From positions 1 through 64,000 of the forward strand of contig JAJTUP010000077.1 in assembly GCA_021399435.1 (NCBI GenBank): a stretch of 64,000 nucleotides of DNA, in the 5' to 3' direction. A program made the position numbers and the translations under genes. Positions 1 to 12,645 of the stretch are shown in pieces (position 1 is the first letter of the stretch; each line of letters starts with the position of its first letter). The stretch is from Diaporthe sp. PMI_573. Taxonomy: Eukaryota; Ascomycota; Sordariomycetes; Diaporthales; Diaporthaceae. The notes beneath the pieces are model-generated. The model searched no databases. It had not been told where the DNA came from and saw only the letters and a list, made by a program, of their open reading frames with translations.

Positions 1-1876
1 TAAAAATGGTGCCCGGAACTAGAAGGGGCCTTGCTTTAATTAAGGTTATTACAGACTATAAAAACCTAGAGTACTTTATAACAATAAAGTTGCTTAACTA
101 CCGCTAAGCTTGCTAGGTAGAATTTCTGTTGCATTTTAACTTTCGGATTATATACCGCCTAGGAAAGCAAGGTGCCAAGCCGGATATATTGACTAGGAGG
201 TTAGAGGACCTGCCTTAAGAAGGAGATAAGAGGCTGCTATACTAAAGCCAAGTAATCTTAAAGAAAGAAAATTTAGATCCCGCCCTACTGTAAAGAAAGA
301 CTGTATGTTTTTTTGGCTACAATATGCTACCAAATAGAACCAGCCTGCCTACTTTGGGACAAAGAAATGTCTACCCTATTTAAGAAAGAATACTTAGAAG
401 ACCTGATTCCCTGTTTTGTCCTGAAGGCCTTAGAAGAGGATTCTTCTTAATACTTGCTACTAACTCTAGCCGAGTATAAGAACTGCCACAAATACCTGTA
501 CTATAGGAACCGCCTATATGTCCCGGATCTGCTTGAGCTAAAAGCCAAGCTTCTAAACTCCTGCCATAAATTACTGATTGCCGGCCACCCTGGGTCTGCG
601 AGAACCTACGAGATCTTAGACTATAAATACTACTGGCCCTAGATGCTACATTTTATGTAATGTTAGGTTGCAAACTATTACCAGTGCCGCCGGGCTAAGC
701 TAAACCGAGAAGCTTATTAAGGCCTGCTAAAGCCCCTCTCTGTTTCTAAGCGAGCCTAGAGAGATGTCTCGGTAGACTTTATTATATACCTACCCGCCAG
801 CTAGGGACATAATGCTATTATGGTTATAGTTAATTGCCTTATCAAAATAAGACATTTTATTGTATACAAGGAGACCTGTAATTCCGGAGAAGCAGCTTGC
901 CTATTTACTAAGTATGTCTGGAAGTTACACAGCTTGCCGGCAACAATTGTCTCTGACCGGGGCCCCTAGTTTGTCTCTAGATTCTGGAAATATATTACCT
1001 GCCGCCTAAGAATCTCTGCCATGCTTACTACTATATACTACCCGGAAACTAACAGACAGATAGAGCGTATAAATGCCATCCTGGAACAATACCTGTGCCT
1101 ATATATGGCATACCTGCAAGACAACTGGTCTAATTGGCTCCCGCTGGCTGAGTTTGCCTCAAATAATACCGTCTCTAAAACTATCTCTGTTATACCGTTC
1201 TTTAGGAACTACGGATTCTACCTACAACTAGGCTTTGAGCCCTCCCTGCCCTCTAAGCAACCTGCCGCGCGTAATGCTGAGAAGTTTGCTTTCTAAATGC
1301 AAGTAATTACTGAATATATAAGAAGTAAGATGGCTGCTGCTCAGGCCCGTCACAGGGAGCAAGCAAACCACAAATGCCGCCCAGCCTGCCGGTTTTAAGT
1401 TAACCAAGAGGTCTGGCTCAACGCCCAAAACATCAAGACTCTGCGTCTTATAAAGAAACTGGATTAGAAGAACTATGGCCTGTTCTAGATTAAGAAGGTT
1501 GTTAGCCCTTAGGCCTATTGCCTAGCCCTACCCGAGTCTATAAAGATTTACCCTATCTTTCACGTCAGCCTGTTACAGCCTACTACTGATAACCCGCTGC
1601 CTGCTTAGAGAAATAAACTCCTACCGCCTATTAAAGTAGACGGCCTGTAAGAATAGAAAGTTAAAGAGGTCCTAGATTCCCGATAGGATTATCGCGGCCG
1701 GGGCCGTCCATGCCTAAAGTATACAGTTAAGTAGACTAGATACGACAAACCCAAAGAGGTACCCGTGTCGTACCTAGAGAACGCTTAGGAGGTTGTGTGC
1801 AACTTTTATAGGAGATACCCGTACAAGCCTAGCCCCTGACGACCTCTTAGGAGTTTGGTCCTAGAGAGGGGGGTAC
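1..1876 (+). pseudogene. Ty3/gypsy polyprotein remnant (RNase H, integrase, chromodomain)
   Basis: This is the 3' part of a Ty3/gypsy pol gene; the element runs off the left edge of the window. At about 50-230 the frame reads a gypsy RNase H end (TDYKNLEYFITIKLLN, later [13 protein letters not shown]). At 454-645 lies the integrase zinc-binding region (HKLLIAGHPGSARTYEILD), and at 1021-1296 the end of the integrase core (YYPETNRQIERINAILEQY). Around 1680-1800 a chromodomain-like stretch (RGRPCLKYTVK) places it among chromoviruses. The frame is cut by many TAG/TAA codons where the family has Gln or Trp, as RIP produces. It cannot encode a working protein. Confidence 0.85.
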
Positions 1877-2141
1877 TGTTACAGTCCTGGCGGTCTACAG
1901 CAGACCGCGCTATGGGGGATGCCCAACCCAGAGGGTTGGGGTTGATTATGTGAGCCGCCGGCTGGATAAAACTCTACACCCTGTCCTGATAGCTGTTTTG
2001 TAGCTCTTCGAGCTATGTCTTGTTAATAGAGCCTGTGCCTACTGAGGATAGAGCCTGTATGTAGTAAATAGAAGACCTGCCTGATCACCCTGACTGCTTG
2101 ATGTCCACCTGTTCGGGAACCGCCTGCCTGCTATTATGACA
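1877..2141 (+). repeat. Candidate 3' LTR of the first gypsy element
   Basis: The sequence begins TGTTACAG directly after a purine run (GAGAGGGGGG, then TAC) that follows the decayed polyprotein, the usual place of a polypurine tract and LTR. It is richer in GC than what follows, and a plausible end is TTATGACA at 2134-2141. The partner LTR lies outside the window, so the right boundary is a guess. Confidence 0.5.
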
Positions 2142-2900
2142 ATATACTCTCTTCTAGATACTAAGGGTATGCTAATCTTAAACCCAATAAGATTATATCC
2201 TTTTCTAAGACCTGGGATTAAAGGCTGAAATAGACTGAAGATGCCTATAACCTTCTTAATAATAAGGTCTATATTATATTCTCTCTTACCTGGTTTTATA
2301 ATATTACTCTACTGTAATTTTATATAATTCTTTTTTTAATTCTTACCAATTATGCTAAACTATACTAGATTATATATATTGGCCTAAGTGTAGAGTTTTT
2401 AAAAGCCTACAAAAGATTTAAATAATATTTCAATACTAATACTAATTATTAGCAGTATTATAATAATTAGATAATAGTAATATTTAAGACCTTTTGCTAA
2501 GATAAAGATAATATTGATAAAAGCCTTTATAATATTCTAGCACTATTTCTTAATAAATTACAGCTATGCTAGCAAGTACTTAGCCCTAAGTATTAGAGCA
2601 ATAAGATGCTTTATATAATAGTACTTTATACCTACTCTAGAGTACTTAAATTTAAATATATACTCTTTATACTGTAGGTACTATATAAATGTCTTTTCTA
2701 GGATCTATAATTGTTGCTTAAGCTAAGCATTAACTATACAATATCTTAATAATTCCTTTAGAAAGATAAGATTAGTATAGACAATAAGACATACTACCTT
2801 AATTGTCGATATATAAATAATTAGCAATAAGGTTACAGATTAGGCTTTTAAGTATAATTTAGCTATAACGGCTTCTATAGTAATAACTGCCGCTATAGTA
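2142..2900. other. AT-rich decayed DNA before the first copia pol
   Basis: Very AT-rich sequence with stop codons in all frames. By position it should hold the 5' LTR and gag of the copia element whose pol follows. Some stretches near 2540-2800 look like decayed coding sequence, but I recognise no gag motif and find no LTR boundary. Confidence 0.3.
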
Positions 2901-5657
2901 ATAACTACCGCTGTAGCTATTATTAAAAATACTACTTTATATATAACAAAGAAGGATGCTAGTCTTCAAACCATACCTTTAAGGAACATTAAAAGGCATA
3001 TAAGCAGTATCTCTTAATCTGTAAAATTAAGGGATGTTTAACATCAAATGCCGAGTTTACTTCTTTTCTTACCAACTTTAAAGAACTTAATATTACTTTA
3101 AAAGATGCTTATAATAAATATAAAGACAACCTAAACAGTTATAAAGAAGCTTAATAGCTTCTTGCTAATGCTTTATTTCTATACTTACTTAGCCCTAACA
3201 ACGTTAATAAAACCAATAATACTATTATCCCAGCAAGTTAATTTATACTAAAAGGGAGATATTCTTACAACAAATTTTAAGATATTATCCCTAATACTAG
3301 TACTATATAATTCTTAACTGCCGACTATAAATAATATTTGGCTTTAAATTAAAAAAACCCTTCTATTATTATAAATGCCGGCTGTACCGGTAAAGCTATT
3401 GTTAAATTTAGAAAAGGATCCTGTCTTACCTTAATTAGTATAATAACTGTAAAGATAACTATAGAGCCTATTACCTTTTATATTATAAAGGCTCTGACCT
3501 TATTCTTAATATATATTTAAGATATAGATAAGCTAGAGGTCTATTTCCGTAATACTACCAACAAATTAGTATTGTTATAGAATTTAGGCCTAGATGTAAC
3601 CATTCTAGTAACCCAGAAGTAGGGTTATTTATAGTTTTTTCTAGAAAGTTATAAAGCAGGTATGTTTTTTACAAAGAATAAACTTTAATAACTTTATTAA
3701 TAATTTGGTTACCCAGCAGCTAACTGCCTTTATTATCTACTTAAAGATACCGGTTATAACCCTAATCTTGCTATACTTAAAATTATCAGTAAATTTTGTT
3801 ACTACTACTAGCTAAAGGGCGCTGCTTTGAAAAGGTTTAAATTTAACCTTAAGAATAACTACAACTTTAACTACAAGATTATTGTTAATATTATATACCT
3901 TAATAGCAAGCCGGTACTATATATTGTAGACTTTAGAATATCTTTTTAAGCCAAAGAGTTTCTAGTATTAATATTTGTAAAAGATACCTGGAAAGCCTTT
4001 TAAATAATCTAGATAGATATATATCTAGGCCCTTCTAACCGTCTTACTTATAATGCCGGTACTAACTTTGCTTCAGTTAAATTCTAAAACAGGGCAAAGA
4101 TTATAGAAATTATATGCAAATAGGTTTTAATAGAAGCCTACTAGTCTATAAATAAGGTTAAATATTATTACAAACTATTTTAACAAGTATTTAAGATTCT
4201 TTATATAGAATTAAGAGGAATCTTTTTAGAGAATGCTATCTTTTAAATAGCATTAAAGGCTGTAAATAATACTGCTAGCCTAGATAGACTAGTATCTACT
4301 CTACTTGTCTTTAGCGCTTTTCTATAAATAAATATAGATTTACTGCCTATACTATTAATACTTAAGTATACTAAAATAATTACTAAGGCAATATAAGATT
4401 TCTAGAAGTATTATGCTAAAAAGCAGATTGCTAGAACTCTTAGTACCTAGAACAACCTAGATATTACTAGTATACTAAATATACTACTATAGTCGGAAAT
4501 GCTTATATAGCGAGAAAAGAATAGCTAGCAGAATCTATATAAGCTAATAGCAGTTAATAGATATAATATAACCCTTAATCTGCTAAACAGACCTATAAAG
4601 TTTAGGTTAACCGTTATCTAAAAATACTTCTAAAACAATAAGAATCTCTTATCTGAGTTTTCGTTAAGTAACAGACTAGATACTAGTCTATTACTTACTT
4701 TAAATAGCGGTAGGCCTAGAATAGGTTCATTATCTATTCTAGAAACCGGCCAGCCTAAAGCAGGTCTATTACCTACTTTAAACTATATTAGTGCCCTAGC
4801 CCTATTATAAAGGAGAGGCTAACCTCCCGGATTTAAAAATAAGCTAAAGCTATCTATAACCTTTCTTGCTTAGAAGGAAAAGGATAACTATACTCTATTA
4901 TTAAAACTTTGTCAAGATAATATAATTACAACTATTAGTAAACCTTTTAAAGTATTAGATACCAAAGAGATTAATAATCTTATTGCTTAAAGCATCTTTT
5001 AATTTAAATAATTTAACTTAAAGGTTTATAGCACCCTTTAGCTATTTAACTCTTAAATAATATAAGAGATAAAAAAAAAGACTAAAGTCTCCTATAAAAA
5101 GTCTTGCTTAATTATTTAGGGATATAGTAATAAGAATAAGAGAAATATCTTTATATAATTACCTATAATTCAACAGACTAGTTAATAATTTCTTATTACT
5201 ATAATATCTAGCCTAATCAAGTCTATTAATGTTAGTGTTAAACTATATAATATAATATAGGTATATCTATAATTAAAGTCAGAGCTATTTTATAAGATTC
5301 TAGCCTAGCTTCTTTTCAAAATATAAGCCTAGTATCTAGCCGGTATAATTATAAGGGTAGTAAAGCCTCTCTATAAAATTGCCGAAGCTAGAGTTTATTA
5401 GTAAACTACCTATTACTACTATTACTATAAATAACTATAAATATAAATCTTAATATTTAATCTATATCTTCTAGTATCTATTAGTAAAAAGGACAAATTT
5501 ACTATTATAGGTATACAGATAGACGACACTCTACTGCTAGATATATTAAAGTTCTTAGTTTTTAAAGACAAAAAGATTGTTAAAATAGAGCTACAATATA
5601 AGCTAAAGGAAAAGCTATTGCTAGAAAAGACAATTAACTTTAATAGCAATAAGCTTG
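2900..5657 (+). pseudogene. Ty1/copia polyprotein remnant 1, integrase and reverse transcriptase
   Basis: A fungal Ty1/copia pol gene heavily altered by RIP-type mutation. The integrase is recognisable from about 3480 (YYKGSDLILNIYLRYR) through YNAGTNFASVKF near 4055. The family has Asp where this copy has Asn in YNAGTNF, and the glutamate-region motif reads SINKVKYYY, with Lys in place of the catalytic Glu. The reverse transcriptase follows: EIKKKTKVSYKKSCLII near 5065 and GIQIDDTLLLDILKF near 5510, which keeps the paired aspartates. Frames are broken by dozens of TAA/TAG codons. Reading stops at 5657, where an unrelated repeat is inserted, and resumes near 6195. Confidence 0.85.
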
Positions 5658-6169
5658 TTAAACGGAAACGCTTATATAGGCGCTATATATAAGGAGTTAC
5701 CCTAGACTTAGTACTAGATTTTGTCTAAGTGCCTATAAGGTATATATACTGGCAGATAAGTTTAGTGGCTGTAAGTCGATTTTTTAGGCTGTTTTAAGAC
5801 CCTAATTTCATATCTCTATATTACCCTTATTTCTTACCCAAAAAGCATATAACTTAGCTTATTAGATAGTCTGATTTCTAAAGTTTATCTGTGTTTAGTT
5901 TGGTTACTATTAGGGTTAGGGTTGGCTGGTTATTTAAAGCCAAAGATAGTGGGTCTAAGGGCTAAATTTTCCGGCCTCCCTATCTACGCACCAGAGCCAA
6001 CCCACGTATGTCTAAGGGTGAGACGATGTTAGAGGGACTGTAAGGAGGGCTGACAGAAGCCTACTCGAATTTAATACAAAGTTGTCTAAACTACTCTCAA
6101 GCATCCTAATAAGACCTCCAGGCACCCTACTGCTACCTGACTCCCATTTAATCCACTAACCTTCAGAAA
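5658..6169. repeat. 512-bp dispersed repeat, copy 1, inserted in copia pol
   Basis: This segment is about 85% alike by eye to 7772-8289. Both begin TTAAACGGAAAC and end near ACCTTCAGAA, and most differences are C/T or G/A. It splits the copia reading frame between the reverse transcriptase and RNase H parts, so it is an insertion. It holds two TTAGGG units in a row near 5910. No terminal inverted repeats and no TG...CA ends are visible, so its class is unknown; a SINE-like or subtelomeric repeat would be options. Confidence 0.75.
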
Positions 6170-6189
6170 GCTAATAATAATCCCGGAAG

Positions 6190-7020
6190 ATACTATTTGC
6201 CTTTAACAAAAAGGTTAAGGCGAGAAGATTATAATGATTGATCTAAAGTTATATAACTTTACTTAGAAGTATTTTAAGTAATATACTTATAATACTTATC
6301 TTGCCTTAATTTATTAACCTAAGGCTTTATTTAACTTATTAGTTACTGCTTAAGCCTAAACACCTAATAAAGATAATTGTATTAGGTTAAATAAATGCTT
6401 AGAATGGCAAATAAAGAATCTATCGAGAGAATTACAATATATTATAGTTAAATTAAAGACCGCTAAATTAATAGTTTTTATTAATAGTTCTTTTACTAAT
6501 AACTAAAACTTTAGCTCTTAAATTAGCTTTATAATAATCCTTGTTAACAAAAAAGCAGATAGTATAATATTATAATACAAGCTTTAAAGAAACATTATAC
6601 ACTAGTCTTTTATAAAGTATAAGAAAGTTACTTAAAGTATTCTTGCTTTTAAGATCTACAAAATAATAAATAGCTTTAATATAGAAATCGTTTTTTTATT
6701 AACTCTAAAGTTAATTACCAACTAATAAGGTATTAATTAGATATCTCTAGTAATCTATATAGATTCTTACTCGCTCTACAAGTATTTAGTAAAGCTGGGA
6801 ACTACTAAGGAGAAGAGACTTATAATTAACATTATGTCTCTTTACCAAGCATACAAACAATAGGAAATCAATAAGGTACAATAAATAAATAGCAACAACA
6901 ACCTTACAGATATTATAATAAAGGTATTACCAAATAAGGCTTTAAAACGCTTTATTAATACTAATAAGATAATTATGTAAGTAGAGGAATATATAGACTA
7001 AAGTATATAATAAAGTACAG
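6190..7020 (+). pseudogene. Ty1/copia polyprotein remnant 1, RNase H part
   Basis: Continuation of the copia pol gene after the inserted repeat. The frame reads YLALIYQPKALFNLLVTA with stops near 6300, LNKCLEWQIKNLSRELQYI near 6400, then the RNase H stretch VKLGTTKEKRLIINIMSL near 6800, and ends near the VEEYID motif at 6975. The order matches the end of fungal copia polyproteins. It carries many RIP-type stops. Together with 2900-5657 it is one element interrupted once. Confidence 0.8.
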
Positions 7021-7771
7021 GATGGATTATATAACTAGATATATACAATATAAAGGGAAATGTGTTTTTAGAGGAATTGGCTAAAAGTAGAAAACTATTA
7101 GTATGGAATAGGTAATAGCAATAGCGATAGCAATAGCCAAAGGTGTCGGTCTAAAGTAGATTGTTATAGCTAGCTACTTCTGGCTGGCTGACTGCAGATA
7201 GCTGCTTAGTTATCCCAGGTAGCCACTTAGCAGCAAGGACGCTTGGACCAACTACTGGCCTGTGTACACTGTAGATTAGTCAGCCTTCTGGCTGCACCCT
7301 ACTTAGGCGCTTCGCCCCCCACAAAGGGGTCAGCCAAAAGCAACACAATAGACAGACCTACCGAATTAAAGCTATCAAGTAGCCACTTTGGTAACCCCTT
7401 CGAGTAATTACTCGTTTATGTGCCCAACTAACAGAAAGGGTATAAAGGTAATAACTATTAGTAGTTTAATTTTAATCAGACAAAGTTATATATAAAAGTT
7501 ATAATAAAAGATTAAGTTAAATTATTACTTCTACCCTTGAGAGAAATAGAAGCTTGTCCGGTACTTATAGTATAGACAGCCAAGAAAAATTTATTACACT
7601 AGCTATATAAAACACTATACCTTATAATAATACTTTATTTCCAGTATTTTTAATAAAAAGTTAATTTATTAGTAGTTTTGCCATATCTACAGGCTATAAT
7701 CTACTTATAGACTACCTACTTTATATATTTTCCTTCCAGAGTATTATTTTCCTTACCTTCTAATAGCAGTA
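7021..7771. other. Non-coding tail of the first copia element
   Basis: No coding signal. By position it should include the 3' LTR; TGTGTTTTTAGAGG near 7060 follows a short purine run and is the best candidate start. The stretch 7130-7380 is less AT-rich than its surroundings. I cannot fix the LTR end because the 5' partner is not recognisable. Confidence 0.3.
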
Positions 7772-8289
7772 TTAAACGGAAACCCTTATATAGGCACTAT
7801 ATATAGAAAGTTACTCTAGACTTAGCACTAGATTTCTCTAAGTACCTATAGGGTGTGCACGCTAGCAGATAAGTTTAGTAGCCGTAAGTCAATTTTTTTA
7901 GGCTATTTTAAGACCCTAACTTTATACCTCTACATTCCCCTTATTTCTTATCCAAAAGTATATAACCTAGTTTATTAGATAGCCTAATTTCTAAAGTTTA
8001 TCTATATTTAGTTTAGTTACTGTTAGGGTTAGGGTTAGCTAGCTGCTTAAAGCCAAAGATAGTAGGTCTGAGGGCTGAATTTTCCGGCCTTGCCATTTCT
8101 GCACCAGAGCCAACCCACGTGTACCCGCGGGTAAGATGATGTCGGAGGGACTGTAAGGAGGGCTGACAGAAGCCTACTCAAATTCAATACAAAGTTGTCT
8201 AAACCATTCTCAATTATCCCAACTCGCCTCCAGGCACCTTACTGCGACCCTGCCAAATACATACTGCTGAAGGCACCAACCTTCAGAAG
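7772..8289. repeat. 518-bp dispersed repeat, copy 2
   Basis: Second copy of the repeat at 5658-6169, in the same orientation and about 1.6 kb downstream of its end. It retains a longer telomere-like run (TTAGGGTTAGGGTTAG near 8022). Sequence outside the two copies does not match, which sets the boundaries to within a few bases. Confidence 0.75.
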
Positions 8290-9330
8290 CAGGAAAGAAA
8301 CAACTACTTACCGGTAACCATCCCATTAGTCAGAAGGCTTAGTTAGCTAGCTTCTTATCAGTATACCTTATTTAGCAAGGCAAAAATACCTATATCGAAA
8401 GGCTGCAGTATATAGAAGATATATAGTAGTAAATAAACTATATAAATCTTATTTAAGGAGCATTCCTATATAAAATTAAGTATTATGTGACTTTTATAAC
8501 TGTTAACAACTAGTAATCGCCACTGCTTTGAGTTCTTTAAGGCTGTTGACAGTATAAAGATCTTCTAAAGCCATTTAAGGGCCATATTATTACTAGTCCA
8601 GCTGTTAGAGGTCGCCGTAAACTCCCAACTATCGTAGCCTTTAAGCAATTTAAACCATTACTACTATATACTCTTCTCCTTAAAAATAACAAATAATAGG
8701 CAAGCTTTGCCTATAGCGGAGATATACTTAATAAAAAAGATCTACACTTAACTTCTATTACTTTTCTAAGTAATAACCTTCCTTTCTTTAAGCCTAAGGA
8801 CTATTCCGTTAGATCTCTCGCCTTTAGCAATACTTTCTTTATCTATATTATAACGATTTTCGGCCAGAATCTTAATAATAACGGGTAGCCAAAGAAGGTT
8901 AAACTACAGCCTAATTATCTCTATCGTCGCCCTATTAACCCTATTAAAGTATATCTGACGGCTTTAGAGGCTTTAAAGCTCGAGATTCCTCTTAAGAAAA
9001 GAAGCCAGCTAGCATTTTCCGAGTAGTGCTGGCTATAGCTAAGAGTTACTTACTCGGGCCGCGAAAGTCCTTATTTCAAGATAAGTTAACAGCAACCCTA
9101 AAGTTGCCTGGTTAAGTATAAACTTAGCTAAACTACTTTCTTAGGTTAGCAACAATCTTATCTGCCAATTTAAGGCCTTAGAATGGCTTATAGAGCCTTT
9201 ATAACGACTAAATAATATGCTCCTCGAAATGCCAAAATTAGAGGAGGCCTCCCGTATGCTGGCGCCGGCTAAGATAGCCTTAAGCGCCGCCTATAAGTTA
9301 TCTTTGGTATATCTCTTCATAATATAATAA
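8290..9330 (+). pseudogene. Unrecognised decayed coding-like stretch
   Basis: On the + strand a reading frame with interspersed TAG/TAA codons can be followed for several hundred bases (for example KKVKLQPNYLYRRPINPIKV and YLTALEALKLEIPLKKRS near 8890-9005, and earlier PAVRGRRKLPTIVAF in another frame). The protein-like composition and Gln-to-stop pattern suggest a RIPed gene or element, but I do not recognise the family. Confidence 0.3.
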
Positions 9331-9571
9331 AAAATGTTTATACAAAGTTTGAAGAAAAGAAAAAAATTCCTCGTAAAGATATCGCGTTTTATATACAGGT
9401 GTGGGCCTGACGCGGTTGCGGGTATGGAGTGGTCTGAATCAGGGGGTGGGCCGAATGGGGCCATGGTATCTTATTAGCAACACCGGTCTTGTTATTATGA
9501 AAGCAGAAACGCATACAAGGTAGGACGAAGACCCACAACTGAGACTGACGATTACATGCGCTCGCTGGTCT

Positions 9572-10540
9572 TTACGGCCAGTTGAACCTAATGTTGTCCT
9601 TCTCTAACCCCTTTGTGATAACCTTCAAACCTCCGCTCTTAATCATCCACTCCAGCCTATGATCCCTATACTCCCTCTTCCGCTGCCCGCTCAAGATAGC
9701 CTCCTTGACCCAGGGTGCCTTCATGGCCTCTGCGCCCTTATAATACTCCTCCAATGTGACCCTGACACTCTCACGTTCAATGACGCGTTGGTGCCACGCT
9801 TTCAATTTCGAGCCTTCCGCAGGCCCAAAACCGTAGAGGACACTGCGGTTGACCATGGGCACAGCGCAGACGTCCGCCCAGCCGAACGTGTCGCCATTGA
9901 ACCATGGGCCGGAGAGGTGCTGCTCGAGCCAGGCCTGCAGTGTGGCAGTCTGTTGCTTCGCTTGGTTCTCGAGACGGTGCTGCAGGTCGCCGGTGGCGCG
10001 GTCGAAGACGCGAATCTCGCCCATACACTGAGAAGATGTCAGCGGTGGTTATGCAATGTGTGACTAATGGCAGAGCGTGGGGGCGTCAGCTAGAATGAGA
10101 GGATGCCAGCACACGCAATTGAACGGTTACTTGGACACATCTGCGGTTTCAGAAAAAAACCCATCTTACGTACTCTCCGGCTGCGAGAAAGCACTCACCC
10201 AGTTTAAAGCCTCATAGTGCGTGTCACAGATTTGCTGGATCATGCGTGCTTTCGCCCTCGCACCGGGGTCTTTAGGAAGCAGTAGTGGGTCGGGCCAGAC
10301 CTCCTCGATATATTCCATGATGATGGGAGAGTCAAAGATGGTGGTGCCACCGTGCAGTAGGACCGGCACTTCTACACGCGGGTTGCTTTCGTGCAATGGG
10401 CCCCAGCTGCTAGAAGCCATGTCCGAAGGCACTTCAGATGTAAAGTCGATGTTCTTCTCACGGAGAGCAATCTTCACCTTCTGTGCGTACGAAGACACGG
10501 GATGTTCATACAGGTGAGGCTTCATTGACTCTGACGACAT
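9572..10540 (-). CDS. Glutathione S-transferase family protein, two exons
   Basis: Exon 1 is 10540-10199 and exon 2 is 10027-9572. The 171-bp intron has a GTGAGT donor and CAG acceptor and splices in phase 0, joining ...EALNW to CMGEIRVF, for a protein of about 265 residues, normal for the family. The N-terminal thioredoxin-fold half has YEHPVSSYAQKVKIALREK and the substrate-side turn EVPVLLHGGTTIFDSPIIM (cis-Pro in VPVLL, then D-S-P for the usual E-S). The helical C-terminal half includes WFNGDTFGWADVCAVPMVNR. GSTs conjugate glutathione to electrophiles in the cytosol; many fungal ones sit in toxin or secondary-metabolite loci. The start is the first Met before YEHPVSSY. Substrate unknown. 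Confidence 0.9.
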
Positions 10541-10799
10541 GTTTGCAGCTTGATGGACTGGGAGCGGACAGGAAAGAAGATAGTAGTGTGATGGTAGGAA
10601 GAATAGTTAGTATCAGCACAGGACCTAGGCAGTCAATATATGCACCGCACATGAACTTTAAATCTCCGCATACGGCCAAGTTCACTTGGGCAGGAACCGA
10701 GGCTGACTTCACAAATGAGGGCGTCCTCGGCACCTGAAGCAGCCGGACTAGCCCTTGTACTCCAAAAGCAACTATCGAGGCTGTTCATACACTATCTCG

Positions 10800-10812
10800 C
10801 CCCCCCCCCCCC
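10800..10812. repeat. Run of 13 cytosines
   Basis: A homopolymer C run on the + strand upstream of the GST gene. Its length may be uncertain because such runs are prone to sequencing error. Confidence 0.9.
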
Positions 10813-10855
10813 AAATGGCGGGGAAATTCGTGGGTCCGAAGTTTAATCAGACCAT

Positions 10856-11126
10856 GAGAGGATCGGCAGCGTCCTTCATTCGACCGCCGTTCTATCGGAG
10901 ACTTGAGTGGGTATTAGTAATCCTGTTCCGCTGCCTCGGCGGTTGAATCTGGCCATGTGAATTCTCCTCCACCGCCAATTCCGCCCCGGCCGTCCCGCAT
11001 TATCACTTAGGTACCGGCTCATAGGCATTAGTTCACTCGGATTACAAAAACATGCCCGTGTATTCGGCGGAACGAGGGCGGAGTTTCTGATGGACAAGTC
11101 CACTTGATGATTAATGCCCGGTTGAA
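10856..11126. repeat. Duplicated promoter-like segment, copy A
   Basis: This segment closely matches 30378-30656 (roughly 88-90% by eye with a few short indels), from GAGAGGATCGGCAG to CCCGGTTGAA. It holds several CGG/CCG triplets. Here it lies about 0.3 kb upstream of the GST start codon, on the divergent side. In the other copy it ends a dozen bases before the TATA box of the NmrA-like gene. It could be a shared upstream control region, a duplicated gene edge, or a small repeat. Confidence 0.75.
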
Positions 11127-12492
11127 GTGCCGTGTTACAGGCTTGATCCTCTTTTGCCCTGTGGCGTAACTATGACGACTACGTATCAGCCGTCACAGAA
11201 GGAAAGAAATCATTCAGTTGCTCGTGTTGGCCACTCGCCTATGAAGTGTGTACCTTGCCTCTTAGCTAGGGGGGTGGCATCTGATACTTTTCTGTTCCGC
11301 ATCCTATCCCTCAGAACCCTCTGCATTTTCTCTACTGCCTTCTCTACTGCATCTGGCACTCGGCCACTCAGCCATGCAGTCCCTGACTCCGAGCGTTACC
11401 GCTGTCCATACACACTTATGGAAGGAATTCCCTTCATTTCAACCTAGAGGCGGACTTGTAGCCCAACCACCGACAACGCAGAGGCACCGGAACAGGGCGC
11501 GTGGCACGTGCAGCTGCACAGGCAATATTCTGTTCATGTCCCCCTGTCGACTGCATCGGCAACAACCGCTCGCTCAGGTGGATGAATGCGGCCAAGGCAT
11601 TACAGGCGAGAGGACCTCGCCCAGAACACCACACAGTGCGAGGACTGAGGACGACTACAACAACCAACAACTCCCGCTGGTAGTTGAAGGCACAGGGTCG
11701 AGAAACATTGGCTTCGGTTTGATTGCACTTGATCAAACGCAAGGGGAGGACCAGGCGGGATTGTTTGCGAGCATCAAACTTCTAGACGATGCTGGAGCGA
11801 CAGAAAACGAACGCAGATGTCTCCGCGAGATGACGTCGTCTGCTACCTCCGATCGAAAGGATACTGTGGGCTCTAACGAGCGAGCCCTTGGGCAGGAAAA
11901 GATGGGGCATGGGGACCTTGAGAGCGTGGTTTGGAATTCATACGATAATTGTCTCTATTACCTGTGCGGTGGTGTCAGCCACAGCTAGGTAGTGGTAGAA
12001 TGGCCAACCTAGCTCACAGGTTGGTGTGTATTTACTAGTATTGCAATCTATAACTTCCTTTCGTGTATTCCCAATACGGCGGCATCCATGCTGCCGTTTC
12101 CCAGCCAATTATACCAACAACATCGTCATCCCGAGCTAAGCTGTTTGTGAGGGAATGGTCACATGATTCGCAACGTTATGAATAGTGTCATTTTTATGAA
12201 TTTTATGTAAATAGCTTTAAGTCAGAGTTTTCCATAGGAATCTCTTTCTCTCCTCATAAACAATCATTTTGCCCAAGTCGCACTCGACCTCGTTCGTGCT
12301 ATTGTACCGTCACAATGTTCATGCTGCTTAGGTCACCGTGAGTAAACACTAGTGTTTCCCATTCCTGTTCTTGAAAAGAGATTAGGTCTCTAAGGCCCGG
12401 CGCCGCACCACTGTTCGTGATATCGCTGATCTCGATACCATGGGTTAAACTGATAACGCCGAAATTTGGTGTGTTTTTAGCTATCTACAGTT
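11127..12492. other. Stretch without a recognised gene
   Basis: Balanced base composition. A 204-codon open frame on the + strand (11374-11988) has low-complexity content and no recognisable motif, so I do not call it a gene. The end of this stretch (about 12480-12492) is the target site of the copia element that follows. Confidence 0.4.
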
Positions 12493-12645
12493 TGTTAGAA
12501 TATTCTAGACTAAGTGTATTATTAATATATTAATAATAGAGAATATCTTTATCCCTATAACTCGAATATATATAGGGGGCCTCTTGCCCACTTACACAGA
12601 GCTAGAATAGTCTAAATATAAGCACTATTAGCATACAATTTAACA
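12493..12645 (+). repeat. 5' LTR of copia 2
   Basis: A 153-bp LTR from TGTTAGAATATTC to AATTTAACA. It differs from the 3' LTR at five positions; at each the 5' copy has A where the 3' copy has G. Confidence 0.95.

Noticed and set aside
9659..10063. Open frames on the + strand opposite the GST gene
   Set aside because: They are the opposite-strand reading of a conserved GC-rich coding exon and have no motif of their own.
11374..11988. A 204-codon open frame on the + strand
   Set aside because: No motif, unusual residue make-up, overlapping frames on the other strand and no intron or promoter pattern; not reported as a gene.
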